From NCBI RefSeq assembly GCF_041380015.1, contig NZ_CP159978.1: a DNA stretch of 64,000 nt; one strand, written 5' to 3'. The DNA is from Buchananella felis. GTDB lineage: Bacteria; Actinomycetota; Actinomycetes; Actinomycetales; Actinomycetaceae. A model generated the notes under the pieces. It was not told the DNA's origin and did no database searches. It saw nothing but the letters and a program-made list of their open reading frames with translations. The position numbers were made by a program, and so were the translations under genes. Shown here piece by piece: positions 51,032 through 61,161 of this stretch (position 1 is its first letter; each line of letters starts with the position of its first letter).

Positions 51032-51531
51032 GCCGTTGGATGTGCCGCCCCGACGCGGGTCGCGAGCACGGCGGACTGGGGTCTGCCGCGAGTGGTGAGC
51101 ACGGTCGGATTGGGTTGCTGTCGGTCGCCCTGGCCGGCCTGGTGCTGGTGCTGGTGTTGGGGACGACGGTGCTCACCAACCTGCACCTGGAACGCAAGCG
51201 TCTGCTCACCCTGGCGGACCTGACCGCCGGGCATGCCGCCACCGTGGGAATCTGCCCAGATAGCCACACCATTCCCAGTGGGGCCAGCCCGCGCCTCTGC
51301 CTGGACCCCACCAAGGTGGAGGCTGCGGCCAAGAACTACCTGACCGTCAACGCCGCCGGGTATATGGGCGAACGGGCAGTGGAACTTGTAGATGTCCAAG
51401 TAGTGAACGATTCGGTTGTTGTGACTCTCCGAACGGAAGTTGGGTTGCGTTGGGTTGGGGGCGATTTATCCGCCCTACCCGCCAAAGTGACCATTTCGGT
51501 TCGGTCAGCCGCTGGATCGAGCGCAAAGTAG
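51028..51531 (+). CDS. TadG-like / Rv3654c-like pilus-associated protein
   Basis: 167 aa. GTG 51028 overlaps the previous stop. GEHGRIGLLSVALAGLVLVL is a single helix, then TNLHLERKRLLTLADLTAGHAA and a beta-rich domain with two cysteines (GICPDSH, RLCLDP). Last gene of the Tad operon; 65 nt separate it from the giant surface protein on the same strand, which may be co-transcribed. Confidence 0.7.
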   Translation: MSRWMCRPDAGREHGGLGSAASGEHGRIGLLSVALAGLVLVLVLGTTVLTNLHLERKRLLTLADLTAGHAATVGICPDSHTIPSGASPRLCLDPTKVEAAAKNYLTVNAAGYMGERAVELVDVQVVNDSVVVTLRTEVGLRWVGGDLSALPAKVTISVRSAAGSSAK

Positions 51532-51596
51532 CAACTAGATTGGGCCCGCCGGCCCGCCGGCTTACATTCCTGCGACGAAGCACGGAGACGAAGTCG

Positions 51597-54500
51597 ATGA
51601 AGACACTGTTATCCCGAACCTTGACGGCGGTGACAGCAACGGCAGCCATAGTGCTTGCCCCCGCAGTGACGGGCGCTGCTACCGCGTATGCCAATGGAAC
51701 AGGTGGGCCAGCCCCCACCTTCTATGACACCTGCCGAGGCCCGGCACAGCTGAAGATTCCCGCGCAGGGCAGCTTCACAAAGGACAGCCAGGCGATCGCT
51801 GCCGGGCTGCACGACGTGGCCGAGGGCGTCACGGTGAACATTTCCGACGGCTCCCGCAACTGGTCCTTCACCAACGACGCCGGGGACTGCCCCAGTGCCG
51901 CGACGGTCACCCCGAGTGGCCTCGAGGAGCAGACCGGAACGATCCTCGACGGAATCAGTCGTCACGACTACTCCAGCCACGTCACCCCCGGCTCCGGAGG
52001 CAGTGACCGTGGTAATTCCGCTCACATGTTTGATGGGAGGGTCGCGACTTTCTGGCACACGCCCTATAGCGGCCTGACCGACCGTGACCGCCGCCTGCCG
52101 CACTGGATCACTGCGGACCTGGGAGCAGTAAAGCAGGTCGACTTCATCGAGGTCACGGCCCGTCAAACTACGGTTGGCCACCCCAAGCAGGTGACGATCT
52201 TTTCTTCCGACGACGGGCAACAGTTCGAGGCAATTGCCGATGCGGTGCTGCCCGACGGAAGCCGTACGGAGCAGAAGGTAGCCACAATCGAGATTCCGCA
52301 AACAAACACGCGGTACCTCGGAATGGTGGTGCACAGCACGTACTCAAACAGGAACCACGTGAACGTTGCGGAGATGCGTTTCGGAGCCAAGGTCACCACT
52401 ACCGTGACTCCGGGTATTCCGAAGTTCAGCAACCTGGCCGGCAGCAATTCTGTCCACATTCCCAACACTCCCGGCGTCGTATACAGCATCGGCAGCGAGG
52501 TGAAGGCACCCGGCCTGCACACTGTCACCGGTAACCCTGTCGTCACCGCAGCGGCCAAGCCCAACCGTCAGCTGGCTGCTGGAGCACCGGCCAGCTGGAC
52601 TCCTCAGTTCACCAATGCAACTACCTGCACGGTGGGCCAGACCCAGCAGGGAACCGGAGCCAAGCTCAACCTGAGCGCGACCGTGCGGGACTGGGACACC
52701 GAGTCCTTCGGTGGTCGCGGTGGCGAGACCGACTCCAAGGCCATCTACGCCCTGGACGGTAACTACAACACCCTGTGGCACACCCCGTGGAGCAGAGACG
52801 GTGGTGTCACGAGCGCCGAAATGAACATGCCCCACGCCCTGGAGATAGACCTGGGCGAGGGACACGAGGCCGTTCGCGCGATTAACTACGTTCACCGCGG
52901 AGTCCAGCCCGCCAACCGAGATGGCTACAACGGCCAGATGAAGACCGTGGAGCTGCTGTCCTCCACTGACGGACAGAACTTCAACTCCATCGCCTGCTAC
53001 TCGGTGCCGGACGTGCGCAACGTGGCACACCCCGCCAAGGTGATGCTGAACCTGCCGCAGAACCTCACCGACCGTTACCTGCGTCTGCACATCACCGAGG
53101 CGTGGGTGGGAAGCACCGCCCCCGCCACCGGAACCAACTACGTCACCATCAACGAGCTGGAGTTCTTTGGCGAGAACCAGGCACCTGCAATCGTTGCCGA
53201 CGGCGTCTCTGTGGGCGCCGGCGGTGACGTGAACATCCCTGTGACCGTCACTGACCCCGAACAGCACACTGTCACGGTGACCCTGCAGGGTGCCCCGGAG
53301 GGTCTGCAGTACGCCGACGGTGCCATCACCGGTCGCGCACCGGTGGAAGCGCGCGCTTACACGTTCACCATCGTGGCGCGCGACCAGCACGGCAAGGAGA
53401 CCACCAAGCAGATCACGCTCACGGTCACCGCTAACCGCGCCCCGACCGTGACGCTCGCCCCCACCTCCGTGACCGGTCAAGTAGGCGAGGAAGTATCCGT
53501 GACCGTCACCACCGCCGACGAGGACGGGCACACCGTCACCGTCGAGCTGGAGGGCGCGCCCACCTGGCTGACTTACTCGGACACCACCAAGAAGATCACC
53601 GGTACCGCAGAGGCCGGCACCCACACCGTGCGGGTGAAGGCCACCGACGCCCTGGGCACCTCCACCACCGTTGACCTGCCCGTCACCATCACCCCGCCCC
53701 CGACCCCGGTGGCACCGGTGGCCCCCGTCTTCGCCGACCTGGCCGGTGCGGGCGGCAAGGTGACCATCCCGGCCGTCGAGGGCCTGCAGTACAAGATCGG
53801 CGGGAGCAACGTCCAGGCCGGTGAGAACACCGTCCAGGACGGGGAGGCCGTGGTCACCGTGGAAGCCAAGCAGGGCTTCGTGCTCTCGCCCGGCACCGCC
53901 CAGTGGAGCCACACCTTCGTCAGCACCGCCTGCGTGGCCGGTAGCATTAACGGCGGCCGCGGCGAGGCCTACACCTCTGGCACCGTGGTCGCATTCGACA
54001 CCGAGTCCATCAACGGCATCGGCGGCGAGCAACGTGGAAACGCCAGCAACGTGGTGGACGGCGACCCTGCCACCTACTGGCACACCCCCTGGAAGGCGCA
54101 CAACAGCCTGCCGGCCTCCGCCAGGCAGTTCCCGCACTTCGTGACCGTGGACCTGGGCCAGGCCCGCAACCTGGGTGCCGTGGAGCTGACCCACCGGGTT
54201 AAGGACTCCAACGCCACGATCGGTTACGCCGGCCAGCCCAAGCAGGTCGAGCTGCTTACCTCCACCGACGGTGCCGTGTTCTCCAGCGCCGGCTGCTTTA
54301 CGCTGCCGGACGTCAAGACCTCCGATAACCCGGTGGTCACGATGACCCTGGCCAACGCGGTGAACGCCAAGTACGTCCGCGTGCAGGTCTCCAGCGCCCA
54401 CGCCTCTGACTCCTACACGCTCATCAACGAGCTGAAGTTCTTTGGCCCCAACCGCGCCCCGGAGCTCACGGTGGACGGCACCTCCGTGCGTGCCGGTGGC

Positions 54501-57500
54501 GACGTGAACATCCCGGTGGTCACCAGCGACCCCGAGCAGCACACCGTCACCGTGACCCTGCAGGACGCCCCGCAGGGCCTGCAGTACGCCAACGGCGCCA
54601 TCACCGGTAAGGCCCCGCTCGAGGCCCGCGAGTACCCCTTCACCGTGGTCGCGCGCGACCAGCACGGCAAGGAGACCTCCAAGCAGATCACCCTGACCGT
54701 CACTCCGAACGCTGCGCCGACTCTGTCTTTGGCTGTGGAGTCTGTGACTGTGGTTGAGGGGCAGCCGGTGTCTGTGTTGGCCACGGTTGGTGACACTGAT
54801 GGTGATGAGGTGACCTTGTCGCTGGAGGACAACCCGACGTGGTTGAGCCTGAACGACAAGACCGTTACTGGTACGCCTACTGCGGCTTTGTCTTCCCCGG
54901 TTGTGGTCAAGGTCAAGGCCTCTGATGGCCGTGGCGGCGAGGCGGTCAAGACGCTGACGATCACGGTCAACGCAAACCGGGCTCCGGTTGTTGCGGCGGA
55001 GAGTGCTTCGGTTCGTTTTGGTTCCGAGGTTAACGTTCCGGTTCAGGTGACCGATGCTGATGGCCACACCTTCGAGGTGGTTGTTGAGGGGCTGCCGGCT
55101 GGTTTGACCTACGGGGCGAACAAGATTTCTGGTACGGCTCCGGCTAATGCTGGTCAGCACGAGGTGACCATTCGGGCTACCGACCAGTACGGCAAGGTGG
55201 GCACCAAGCAGATCACGCTGACCGTGGTCGGCAACGCCGCCCCGACCGTGACGCTGACCCCGGCCGAGGTCGAGGTCTTCCAGGGCGGCGCGGTGCAGGT
55301 TCGCGCTGTTGCAGCCGACACCGATGGCACTGTTGCCGCTGGCGCGCAGCTGGCTGACGGTTCCCCCGACTGGCTGAGCATCGCAGGTGAGCAGATCACT
55401 GGTACGGTCCCGGCCGAGACCCAGGCCGGCCCGATCCAGGTCACGGTGAAGGCCGTTGACAACGACGGCGCTACCGGCACCGCCACCCTGACCATCACGG
55501 TCAAGGAGAACCACGCCCCGGTGATCGAGGCCGCTGACCTCTCCGCCCGCCAGGGCGCAGCCGTGAACATCCCGGTCGTCGTTACCGACCAGGACCAGCA
55601 CAACGTGACCGTCACCCTGGTGGGGGCACCCTCCGGCTTCGAGTACGCCGACCGTGCCATCACCGGTACCGTCCCGGCCGGTCAGCCCACCGTCCGGTTC
55701 ACGATCCGTGCCGAGGACGAGCTGGGCAAGGTGACCACCAAGGAGCTCACCATCACGGTGGTTGCCAACGTCAACCCGACCGTGACCCTTGCCCCGGCCG
55801 CAGTGGATGCGTTCCAGGGTGCGGTGGTTGAGTCCACTATCACCTCCGCTGACAGCGACGGCAACGTGGTGGGCGACCCGGTGCTTCTCACCGGTGCCCC
55901 CAACTGGCTGAGCATCGCTGGTGGCAAGGTCACCGGTACTGTTCCGGCCGACCAGGCCGCCGGCCCGGTCACCGTGACCGTCCAGGTCACCGACAACGAC
56001 GGCGCCACCGGCACCGCAGAGCTGACCATCACGGTCAAGGAGAACCACGCCCCGGTGATCGAGGCACAGGACGCCTCGGCCCGCCTGGGCGGACAGCTCG
56101 ACATCCCGGTGACCGTCACCGACGCGGACTCCCACACGTTCGACGTGACCGTGACCGGTGCTGAGGGCCTGACCTGGGCAAACAACGCCGTGACCGGCCC
56201 TGTGCCGGCCGAGGCGCGCGCCTACCAGCTCACCATCACGGCGCGTGACGAGCTGGGCAAGGTGACCACCAAGCTGATCACCCTCACCGTCGCCGCCAAC
56301 GCGAACCCGACCGTGACTGTCACCCCGAGCACCCTGGAGGTATTCCAGGGCGCCAAGGTGGAGGCGACCATCGCCGCCAACGACACCGACGGTCAGATCG
56401 ACGGCGAGCCCATGCTGGTCGAGGGCGCGCCCACCTGGTTGAACATCGATGGTGACAAGGTCACCGGTACCGTCCCGGCTGGCGAGCCCGCAGGTCAGGT
56501 GGAGGTGACCGTCCAGGTCACCGACAACGACGGCGGCATTGGTACGGCCGTCCTGACCATCACGGTCAAGGAGAACCACGCCCCGTCCTTCGGGCAGCTC
56601 ACCGGCCTGAACCCGATCCGCGAGGGCGACTCGCTGGACGTCACGGTCCCGGTCCTGGACGTTGACAACCACACCGTGAAGGTCACCCTCAAGACGGGCG
56701 CGCCGGACTGGTTGAGCATCAACGAGCAGGGCCACCTGGTCGGCACCGCCCCCGTCGGCAGCGCCGGCACCATCCCGGTCTCCCTCATCGCCACCGACGA
56801 GCTCGGCCTGGCCGCAGAGAAGCAGATTAACGTCGAGGTCCGCGCCAACGCTGCGCCGACTCTGTCTTTGGCTGTGGAGTCTGTGACCGTGGTTGAGGGG
56901 CAGCCGGTGTCTGTGTTGGCCACGGTTGGTGACACTGATGGTGATGAGGTGACCTTGTCGCTGGAGGACAACCCGACGTGGTTGAGCCTGAACGACAAGA
57001 CCGTTACTGGTACGCCTACTGCGGCTTTGTCTTCCCCGGTTGTGGTCAAGGTCAAGGCCTCTGATGGCCGTGGCGGCGAGGCGGTCAAGACGCTGACGAT
57101 CACGGTCAACGCAAACCAGGCTCCGGTTGTTGCGGCGGAGAGTGCTTCGGTTCGTTTTGGTTCCGAGGTTAACGTTCCGGTTCAGGTGACCGATGCTGAT
57201 GGCCACACCTTCGATGTGGTTGTTGAGGGGCTGCCGGCTGGTTTGACCTACGGGGCGAACAAGATTTCTGGTACGGCTCCGGCTAATGCTGGTCAGCACG
57301 AGGTGACCATTCGGGCTACCGACCAGTACGGCAAGGTGGGCACCAAGCAGATCACGCTGACCGTGGTCGGCAACGCCGCCCCGACCGTGACGCTTGCTCC
57401 GGCTGCGGTGGATGCGTTCCAGGGTGCGGTGGTCGAGTCCACCATCACCTCGGCTGACAGCGACGGCAACGTGGCCGCTGGCCCGGTTCTGGCCGCTGGC

Positions 57501-60500
57501 GCTCCGTCTTGGCTGAGCATCGCTGGTGGCAAGGTCACCGGTACTGTTCCGGCCGACCAGGCCGCCGGCCCGGTCACCGTGACCGTCCAGGTCACCGACA
57601 ACGACGGCGCCACCGGCACCGCGACCCTGACCATCACGGTCAAGGAGAACCACGCCCCGACCGTCACGCTGGAGCCCACCGCGGTCAACGCCAACGTGGG
57701 TGCGGAGGTCTCCGTCACCGTCACCACCGGTGACGAGGACGGCCACGCCGTCACCGTCGAGCTGCAGGACGCGCCGTCCTGGCTGACCTACTCGGCCGCT
57801 ACCAAGAAGATCACCGGTACGGCAGTGCTCGGCACCCACACGGTGCGCGTGAAGGCCACCGACGCGCTGGGCAAGGTCACCACCGTTGACCTGCCCGTCA
57901 CCATCACCACCGCATCCGTGCCCGCCACCGCCCAGGCCCCCGTGTTCGTGGACCTGGCCGGTGAGGGCGGCAAGGTGATCATCCCGGCCGTCGAGGGCGT
58001 CCAGTACAAGATCGGCGGCCAGAACGTGGAGGCCGGCGAAAACACTGTGGCCGACGGCAACGTCGTTGTCACCGTGGTCGCCAAGGACGGCTTCACCCTG
58101 GCCGAAGGTACCAGCGAGTGGACCTACGCCTTCGTCGGCACCGCCTGCGTGGCAGGTGGCGTCAACGGCGGTCGCGGCGAGCTCTACACCTCCGGCAGCG
58201 TGGTGGACTTCGACACGCAGTCCATCAACGGCATTGGCGGTGAGAGCGCCGGCTACGCCCGCCACGTGGTGGACGGCAACACCGCCACCTTCTGGCACAC
58301 GCCGTGGCGTGCACACAACACGCTGCCGGCCTCCAGCCTGCGCTTCCCGCACCACGTCACCATCGACCTCGGCCAGGCCCGCAACCTGGGCGCAGTTGAG
58401 CTGACGCACCGCGTCAAGACCGACGAGGCGCGCGTGGGTTACGCCGGCCAGCCGAAGAACGTGGAGCTGCTGACCTCCGTGGACGGGGCCGCCTTCACCA
58501 GCGCCGGCTGCTTCACGCTGCCGGACGTCAAGACCTCCGACAACCCGGTGGTCACGATGACCCTGCCCAACGCGGTCAACGCCAAGTTCGTGCGCGTCCA
58601 GATCACTGGCGCCCACTACTCCAGCGGCTTCACCCTGATCAACGAGCTGAAGTTCTTTGGCCCCAACCGGGCCCCGGTCTTCGGCGACATCGCTGCCGAG
58701 GTGAACGTCACCGTTGGCGGCACCGTTGACCTGGCCCTGCCCGTCACCGACGCGGACAACGACACCGTGACGCTGACCCTGGCTGAGGGCGCTCCCGCCT
58801 GGCTGCGCATCAACGAGGGCAAGCTGACCGGTACCGCCCCGGCGGACGCCGTCGGTGACCACGCGGTGACCATCACCGCCACGGACGCCCACGGCGCCAC
58901 CGCCACGAAGCAGGTGACGGTGAAGGTGGCCCAGGCCCCCAACACCGCCCCGACCGTGACGCTCTCCACCAACACCGTGAACGTCATGGACGCGCACAAG
59001 GTGCCGGACGTCACCGTCACCACGGCCGACCCCGACCAGGGCGACCAGGTGACGCTGACGCTGGAGAACGCCCCGGCCTGGCTGAAGCTGACCGGCAACA
59101 AGATCTCGGGTGACGTGCCCGCCGGCACGAACGGCAACTTCGTTGTCACCGTCAAGGGCACCGACAAGGCCGGCGCCACGGGTACCGCCACCCTCACGGT
59201 GCGCGTGACCCTGGAGCCGAACACGCCGCCCACGATCAGCGTCAACCCGGCCAAGGTTGAGATTCGCGAGAAGGGCAAGGTGGAGGTGGCTATCACGGCC
59301 GCAGACGCCGACGCCCGCGACACCGTCACCCTCAGCATGCAGGGCGCTCCGGCGTGGCTGAAGCTGCAGGGCACCAAGCTGGTCGGCACGGCCCCGGCGG
59401 GCGGCGGCAACCACACCGTCACCGTCAAGGCCACCGACACTCGCGGCGCGCACGCCGCCGCCCAGGTGCAGATCAGCGTGGACGCCAACGACGCCCCGGT
59501 CCTCACCGTGACGCCGGCCTCGGCCACGGTCGTTGAGGGCAAGGACGTCTCCTTTACCGTCTCCGCCACCGACGCTGAGAACGACGCCGTCACCTTCGCC
59601 CTGCAGGGTGCGCCTTCCTGGCTGTCCCTGAAGGACGGCAAGGTGAGCGGCACCGCTCCGGAGCTGAGCGCCGGTGAGCTGCGCTTCACCGTCGTGGCCA
59701 CCGACGCCCTGGGTGCTCGCACCACCAAGGACGTCAACCTGACCGTGAAGGAAGCCAAGAAGCTGGACCGCTACTCCGGCGCTGACCGTGTCGCCACCTC
59801 CGTGGACGTGTGGCAGCGCGGCGGCTTCACCTCCAAGACTGTGCTGCTGGCCAACGCGACCAACTTCGCTGACGCCGTGGCCGCCGGTCCGCTGGCTGGT
59901 GCGCTGAAGGCCCCGGTTGTCCTCACGGGCGGCAAGGTGCTCGAGCCCAAGACGGTTCAGGCGCTGAAGGCGGCCAGCATCACCAAGGTGATCCTGGTTG
60001 GTGGCGAGAACTCGGTCTCCGCTCAGGTGGAGCGCTCTCTGCGCAACCAGGGCATCGCGGTGCAGCGCCTGGGTGGCACCAGCCGCTTCGCCACCGCGAT
60101 CAGCCTGGCGACCGAGGTGGGCAAGCTGACCGCCACCCGTTCCGTCATGGTGGTGGACGGCACCAACTTCGCCGACGGTCTGACCGCCGGCGCGGTGGCC
60201 CCGCAGGCCGGTGCCGTGGTGGTCTACTCCAACGGCAAGAACATGCCGGGCGAGACCCGCGTGTTCCTCCAGCGGATGCAGGACAAGGAGATCTACGGTG
60301 TGGGTGGCGCTGCGGTCACCGCGCTGAACTCCTCCGGTTGGACCACCGGTGTCAGCGCGACCGCCGTGACGGGCGCGGACCGCTACGCCACCGCCCTGGC
60401 CGTGGCCAAGACGTTCGCCCCGAACACCCGCGAGTTCGTGGTTGCTAGCGGTGCGAGCTTCGCCGACGCCCTGCCCGCCGGGGCCCTGGCGGCTCACCGT

Positions 60501-60653
60501 GGTGGCGTGCTGCTGCTGACCAGCTCGAGCCTGATGCCGCCGGCCATGGAGCAGTACCTGCGCAAGCAGGACATGCGCCGCGTGGCCATCGTGGGTGGCA
60601 CCTCGTCGGTGTCGGTCGCGGTGGAGCGCACCCTGCGCGCCCTGCTCGGCTAG
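51597..60653 (+). CDS. Giant surface protein: discoidin-like domains, Ig-like repeats, three C-terminal CWB2 repeats
   Basis: 3018 aa. ATG 51597 (GGAG upstream) gives a signal peptide ending ATAYA-N at about 32. Four F5/8-type-C (discoidin)-like domains follow the pattern VDG-ATYWHTPW...HFVTVDLGQARNLGAVELTHR. They start near nt 51950, 52650, 53940 and 58150. Domains 3 and 4 are each preceded by a small KIGG-N-AGENTV module, and domain 2 by a shorter related segment. About 19 cadherin/He_PIG-like Ig repeats (APTV...DEDGHTVTVEL...WLTY...ITGTA) fill 53180-53700, 54460-57930 and 58670-59760. Three cell-wall-binding type 2 repeats (RYSGADRVATSVDVW, RLGGTSRFATAISLA, VTGADRYATALAVA) end the protein and would hold it on the wall without sortase; no LPXTG. 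Discoidin domains usually bind carbohydrates, so adhesion to host or partner glycans is likely. Confidence 0.9.
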   Translation: MKTLLSRTLTAVTATAAIVLAPAVTGAATAYANGTGGPAPTFYDTCRGPAQLKIPAQGSFTKDSQAIAAGLHDVAEGVTVNISDGSRNWSFTNDAGDCPSAATVTPSGLEEQTGTILDGISRHDYSSHVTPGSGGSDRGNSAHMFDGRVATFWHTPYSGLTDRDRRLPHWITADLGAVKQVDFIEVTARQTTVGHPKQVTIFSSDDGQQFEAIADAVLPDGSRTEQKVATIEIPQTNTRYLGMVVHSTYSNRNHVNVAEMRFGAKVTTTVTPGIPKFSNLAGSNSVHIPNTPGVVYSIGSEVKAPGLHTVTGNPVVTAAAKPNRQLAAGAPASWTPQFTNATTCTVGQTQQGTGAKLNLSATVRDWDTESFGGRGGETDSKAIYALDGNYNTLWHTPWSRDGGVTSAEMNMPHALEIDLGEGHEAVRAINYVHRGVQPANRDGYNGQMKTVELLSSTDGQNFNSIACYSVPDVRNVAHPAKVMLNLPQNLTDRYLRLHITEAWVGSTAPATGTNYVTINELEFFGENQAPAIVADGVSVGAGGDVNIPVTVTDPEQHTVTVTLQGAPEGLQYADGAITGRAPVEARAYTFTIVARDQHGKETTKQITLTVTANRAPTVTLAPTSVTGQVGEEVSVTVTTADEDGHTVTVELEGAPTWLTYSDTTKKITGTAEAGTHTVRVKATDALGTSTTVDLPVTITPPPTPVAPVAPVFADLAGAGGKVTIPAVEGLQYKIGGSNVQAGENTVQDGEAVVTVEAKQGFVLSPGTAQWSHTFVSTACVAGSINGGRGEAYTSGTVVAFDTESINGIGGEQRGNASNVVDGDPATYWHTPWKAHNSLPASARQFPHFVTVDLGQARNLGAVELTHRVKDSNATIGYAGQPKQVELLTSTDGAVFSSAGCFTLPDVKTSDNPVVTMTLANAVNAKYVRVQVSSAHASDSYTLINELKFFGPNRAPELTVDGTSVRAGGDVNIPVVTSDPEQHTVTVTLQDAPQGLQYANGAITGKAPLEAREYPFTVVARDQHGKETSKQITLTVTPNAAPTLSLAVESVTVVEGQPVSVLATVGDTDGDEVTLSLEDNPTWLSLNDKTVTGTPTAALSSPVVVKVKASDGRGGEAVKTLTITVNANRAPVVAAESASVRFGSEVNVPVQVTDADGHTFEVVVEGLPAGLTYGANKISGTAPANAGQHEVTIRATDQYGKVGTKQITLTVVGNAAPTVTLTPAEVEVFQGGAVQVRAVAADTDGTVAAGAQLADGSPDWLSIAGEQITGTVPAETQAGPIQVTVKAVDNDGATGTATLTITVKENHAPVIEAADLSARQGAAVNIPVVVTDQDQHNVTVTLVGAPSGFEYADRAITGTVPAGQPTVRFTIRAEDELGKVTTKELTITVVANVNPTVTLAPAAVDAFQGAVVESTITSADSDGNVVGDPVLLTGAPNWLSIAGGKVTGTVPADQAAGPVTVTVQVTDNDGATGTAELTITVKENHAPVIEAQDASARLGGQLDIPVTVTDADSHTFDVTVTGAEGLTWANNAVTGPVPAEARAYQLTITARDELGKVTTKLITLTVAANANPTVTVTPSTLEVFQGAKVEATIAANDTDGQIDGEPMLVEGAPTWLNIDGDKVTGTVPAGEPAGQVEVTVQVTDNDGGIGTAVLTITVKENHAPSFGQLTGLNPIREGDSLDVTVPVLDVDNHTVKVTLKTGAPDWLSINEQGHLVGTAPVGSAGTIPVSLIATDELGLAAEKQINVEVRANAAPTLSLAVESVTVVEGQPVSVLATVGDTDGDEVTLSLEDNPTWLSLNDKTVTGTPTAALSSPVVVKVKASDGRGGEAVKTLTITVNANQAPVVAAESASVRFGSEVNVPVQVTDADGHTFDVVVEGLPAGLTYGANKISGTAPANAGQHEVTIRATDQYGKVGTKQITLTVVGNAAPTVTLAPAAVDAFQGAVVESTITSADSDGNVAAGPVLAAGAPSWLSIAGGKVTGTVPADQAAGPVTVTVQVTDNDGATGTATLTITVKENHAPTVTLEPTAVNANVGAEVSVTVTTGDEDGHAVTVELQDAPSWLTYSAATKKITGTAVLGTHTVRVKATDALGKVTTVDLPVTITTASVPATAQAPVFVDLAGEGGKVIIPAVEGVQYKIGGQNVEAGENTVADGNVVVTVVAKDGFTLAEGTSEWTYAFVGTACVAGGVNGGRGELYTSGSVVDFDTQSINGIGGESAGYARHVVDGNTATFWHTPWRAHNTLPASSLRFPHHVTIDLGQARNLGAVELTHRVKTDEARVGYAGQPKNVELLTSVDGAAFTSAGCFTLPDVKTSDNPVVTMTLPNAVNAKFVRVQITGAHYSSGFTLINELKFFGPNRAPVFGDIAAEVNVTVGGTVDLALPVTDADNDTVTLTLAEGAPAWLRINEGKLTGTAPADAVGDHAVTITATDAHGATATKQVTVKVAQAPNTAPTVTLSTNTVNVMDAHKVPDVTVTTADPDQGDQVTLTLENAPAWLKLTGNKISGDVPAGTNGNFVVTVKGTDKAGATGTATLTVRVTLEPNTPPTISVNPAKVEIREKGKVEVAITAADADARDTVTLSMQGAPAWLKLQGTKLVGTAPAGGGNHTVTVKATDTRGAHAAAQVQISVDANDAPVLTVTPASATVVEGKDVSFTVSATDAENDAVTFALQGAPSWLSLKDGKVSGTAPELSAGELRFTVVATDALGARTTKDVNLTVKEAKKLDRYSGADRVATSVDVWQRGGFTSKTVLLANATNFADAVAAGPLAGALKAPVVLTGGKVLEPKTVQALKAASITKVILVGGENSVSAQVERSLRNQGIAVQRLGGTSRFATAISLATEVGKLTATRSVMVVDGTNFADGLTAGAVAPQAGAVVVYSNGKNMPGETRVFLQRMQDKEIYGVGGAAVTALNSSGWTTGVSATAVTGADRYATALAVAKTFAPNTREFVVASGASFADALPAGALAAHRGGVLLLTSSSLMPPAMEQYLRKQDMRRVAIVGGTSSVSVAVERTLRALLG
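54708..55255 (+). repeat. 548-bp near-identical intragenic repeat, copy 1
   Basis: Nearly identical (a few substitutions) to 56847-57394, offset 2139 bp. Encodes two Ig-like modules, APTLSLAVESVTVVEG and APVVAAESASVRFGS. Codons here are T-ending (TCT, GTT, GGT) unlike the C/G-ending flanking repeats, so this cassette seems to have a separate origin or to be kept uniform by gene conversion. Confidence 0.9.
56847..57394 (+). repeat. 548-bp near-identical intragenic repeat, copy 2
   Basis: Second copy of the T-rich-codon cassette. It ends where the two downstream Ig modules diverge (VTLTPAEVEVF after copy 1, VTLAPAAVDAF after copy 2). The module after copy 2 in turn resembles the one at ~55790. 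Confidence 0.9.
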
Positions 60654-60670
60654 GGGCGCAAGGCGCTAAA

Positions 60671-60716
60671 CCCGGGGGCTCGGTTCGTCTAGGCGAACCG
60701 GGCCCCCGGGCCTTTT
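60671..60716 (+). terminator. Intrinsic terminator after the giant surface protein
   Basis: 17-bp stem (60671-60687 with 60694-60710, one G-T pair), loop TCTAGG, followed by CCTTTT. Lies 17 nt past the stop codon. Confidence 0.88.
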
Positions 60717-60759
60717 GCTGCCGGGAGTTAGTTGTTTGTGGGAGTGAGTTGTTTGTGGG

Positions 60760-61089
60760 CTAGGCGCGGGCGCCGGAGTCCTGGGGGAGCGCGGCGGCGG
60801 TGACCTTGCGGGTGGCGCGGGCGAGCTTGGCGCGCAGGTAGGCGCGCTTGGTGGTGAACACCAGGTGGAGCCCGATGCCGATGAAGACGGCGTTGGCGAC
60901 CATGGAGGGCCAGGCGCCGGTGACGGTGCAGGCGGCGGCCAGCAGGAAGGCCCCGGAGATGTTGAGGGCGTGGTAGCGCAGCGAGTCCGGCGCGATCCGC
61001 TTGGAGGCGACCAGGAAGTAGGCGCCCATGGTGGCGGCTGCTCCCACCCAGCCCAGGGCGGCGATCACGGAGGTGACTGCTTGGCTCAT
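60760..61089 (-). CDS. Small membrane protein, CBU_0592-like
   Basis: 109 aa with three to four helices (SVIAALGWVGAAATMGAYFL, YHALNISGAFLLAAACTV, MVANAVFIGIGLHLVF), matching the CBU_0592-type integral membrane family of unknown function. The motif around YHALNISGA is typical. ATG 61089; divergent from the LysR gene. Confidence 0.75.
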   Translation of the reverse strand: MSQAVTSVIAALGWVGAAATMGAYFLVASKRIAPDSLRYHALNISGAFLLAAACTVTGAWPSMVANAVFIGIGLHLVFTTKRAYLRAKLARATRKVTAAALPQDSGARA

Positions 61090-61161
61090 GGCGGCACCTT
61101 GCCCCCACCCCGGCAGTTAGTGCAAGTTAACAACTATACATTGATGGTTTAGAGTTGCTGG
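61090..61161. promoter_or_regulatory. AT-rich divergent promoter region upstream of LysR gene
   Basis: Contains GTTAAC (61126-61131) and TATACA (61135-61140), with CAA-N7-TTG symmetry around it, in otherwise GC-rich DNA just before the LysR-type start. A plausible -10 region and autoregulatory site for both divergent genes; no firm -35 box. Confidence 0.35.

Noticed and set aside
52344..60497. 2717-codon open frame on the minus strand opposite the adhesin
   Set aside because: A product of high GC and biased third positions; the translation is low-complexity Gly/Val/His/Arg with no domain, while the plus strand has clear repeats and a signal peptide.
51597..60653. LPXTG sortase anchor on the giant protein
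   Set aside because: The protein ends in CWB2 repeats and a short ALLG tail, without LPXTG, hydrophobic helix or basic tail.
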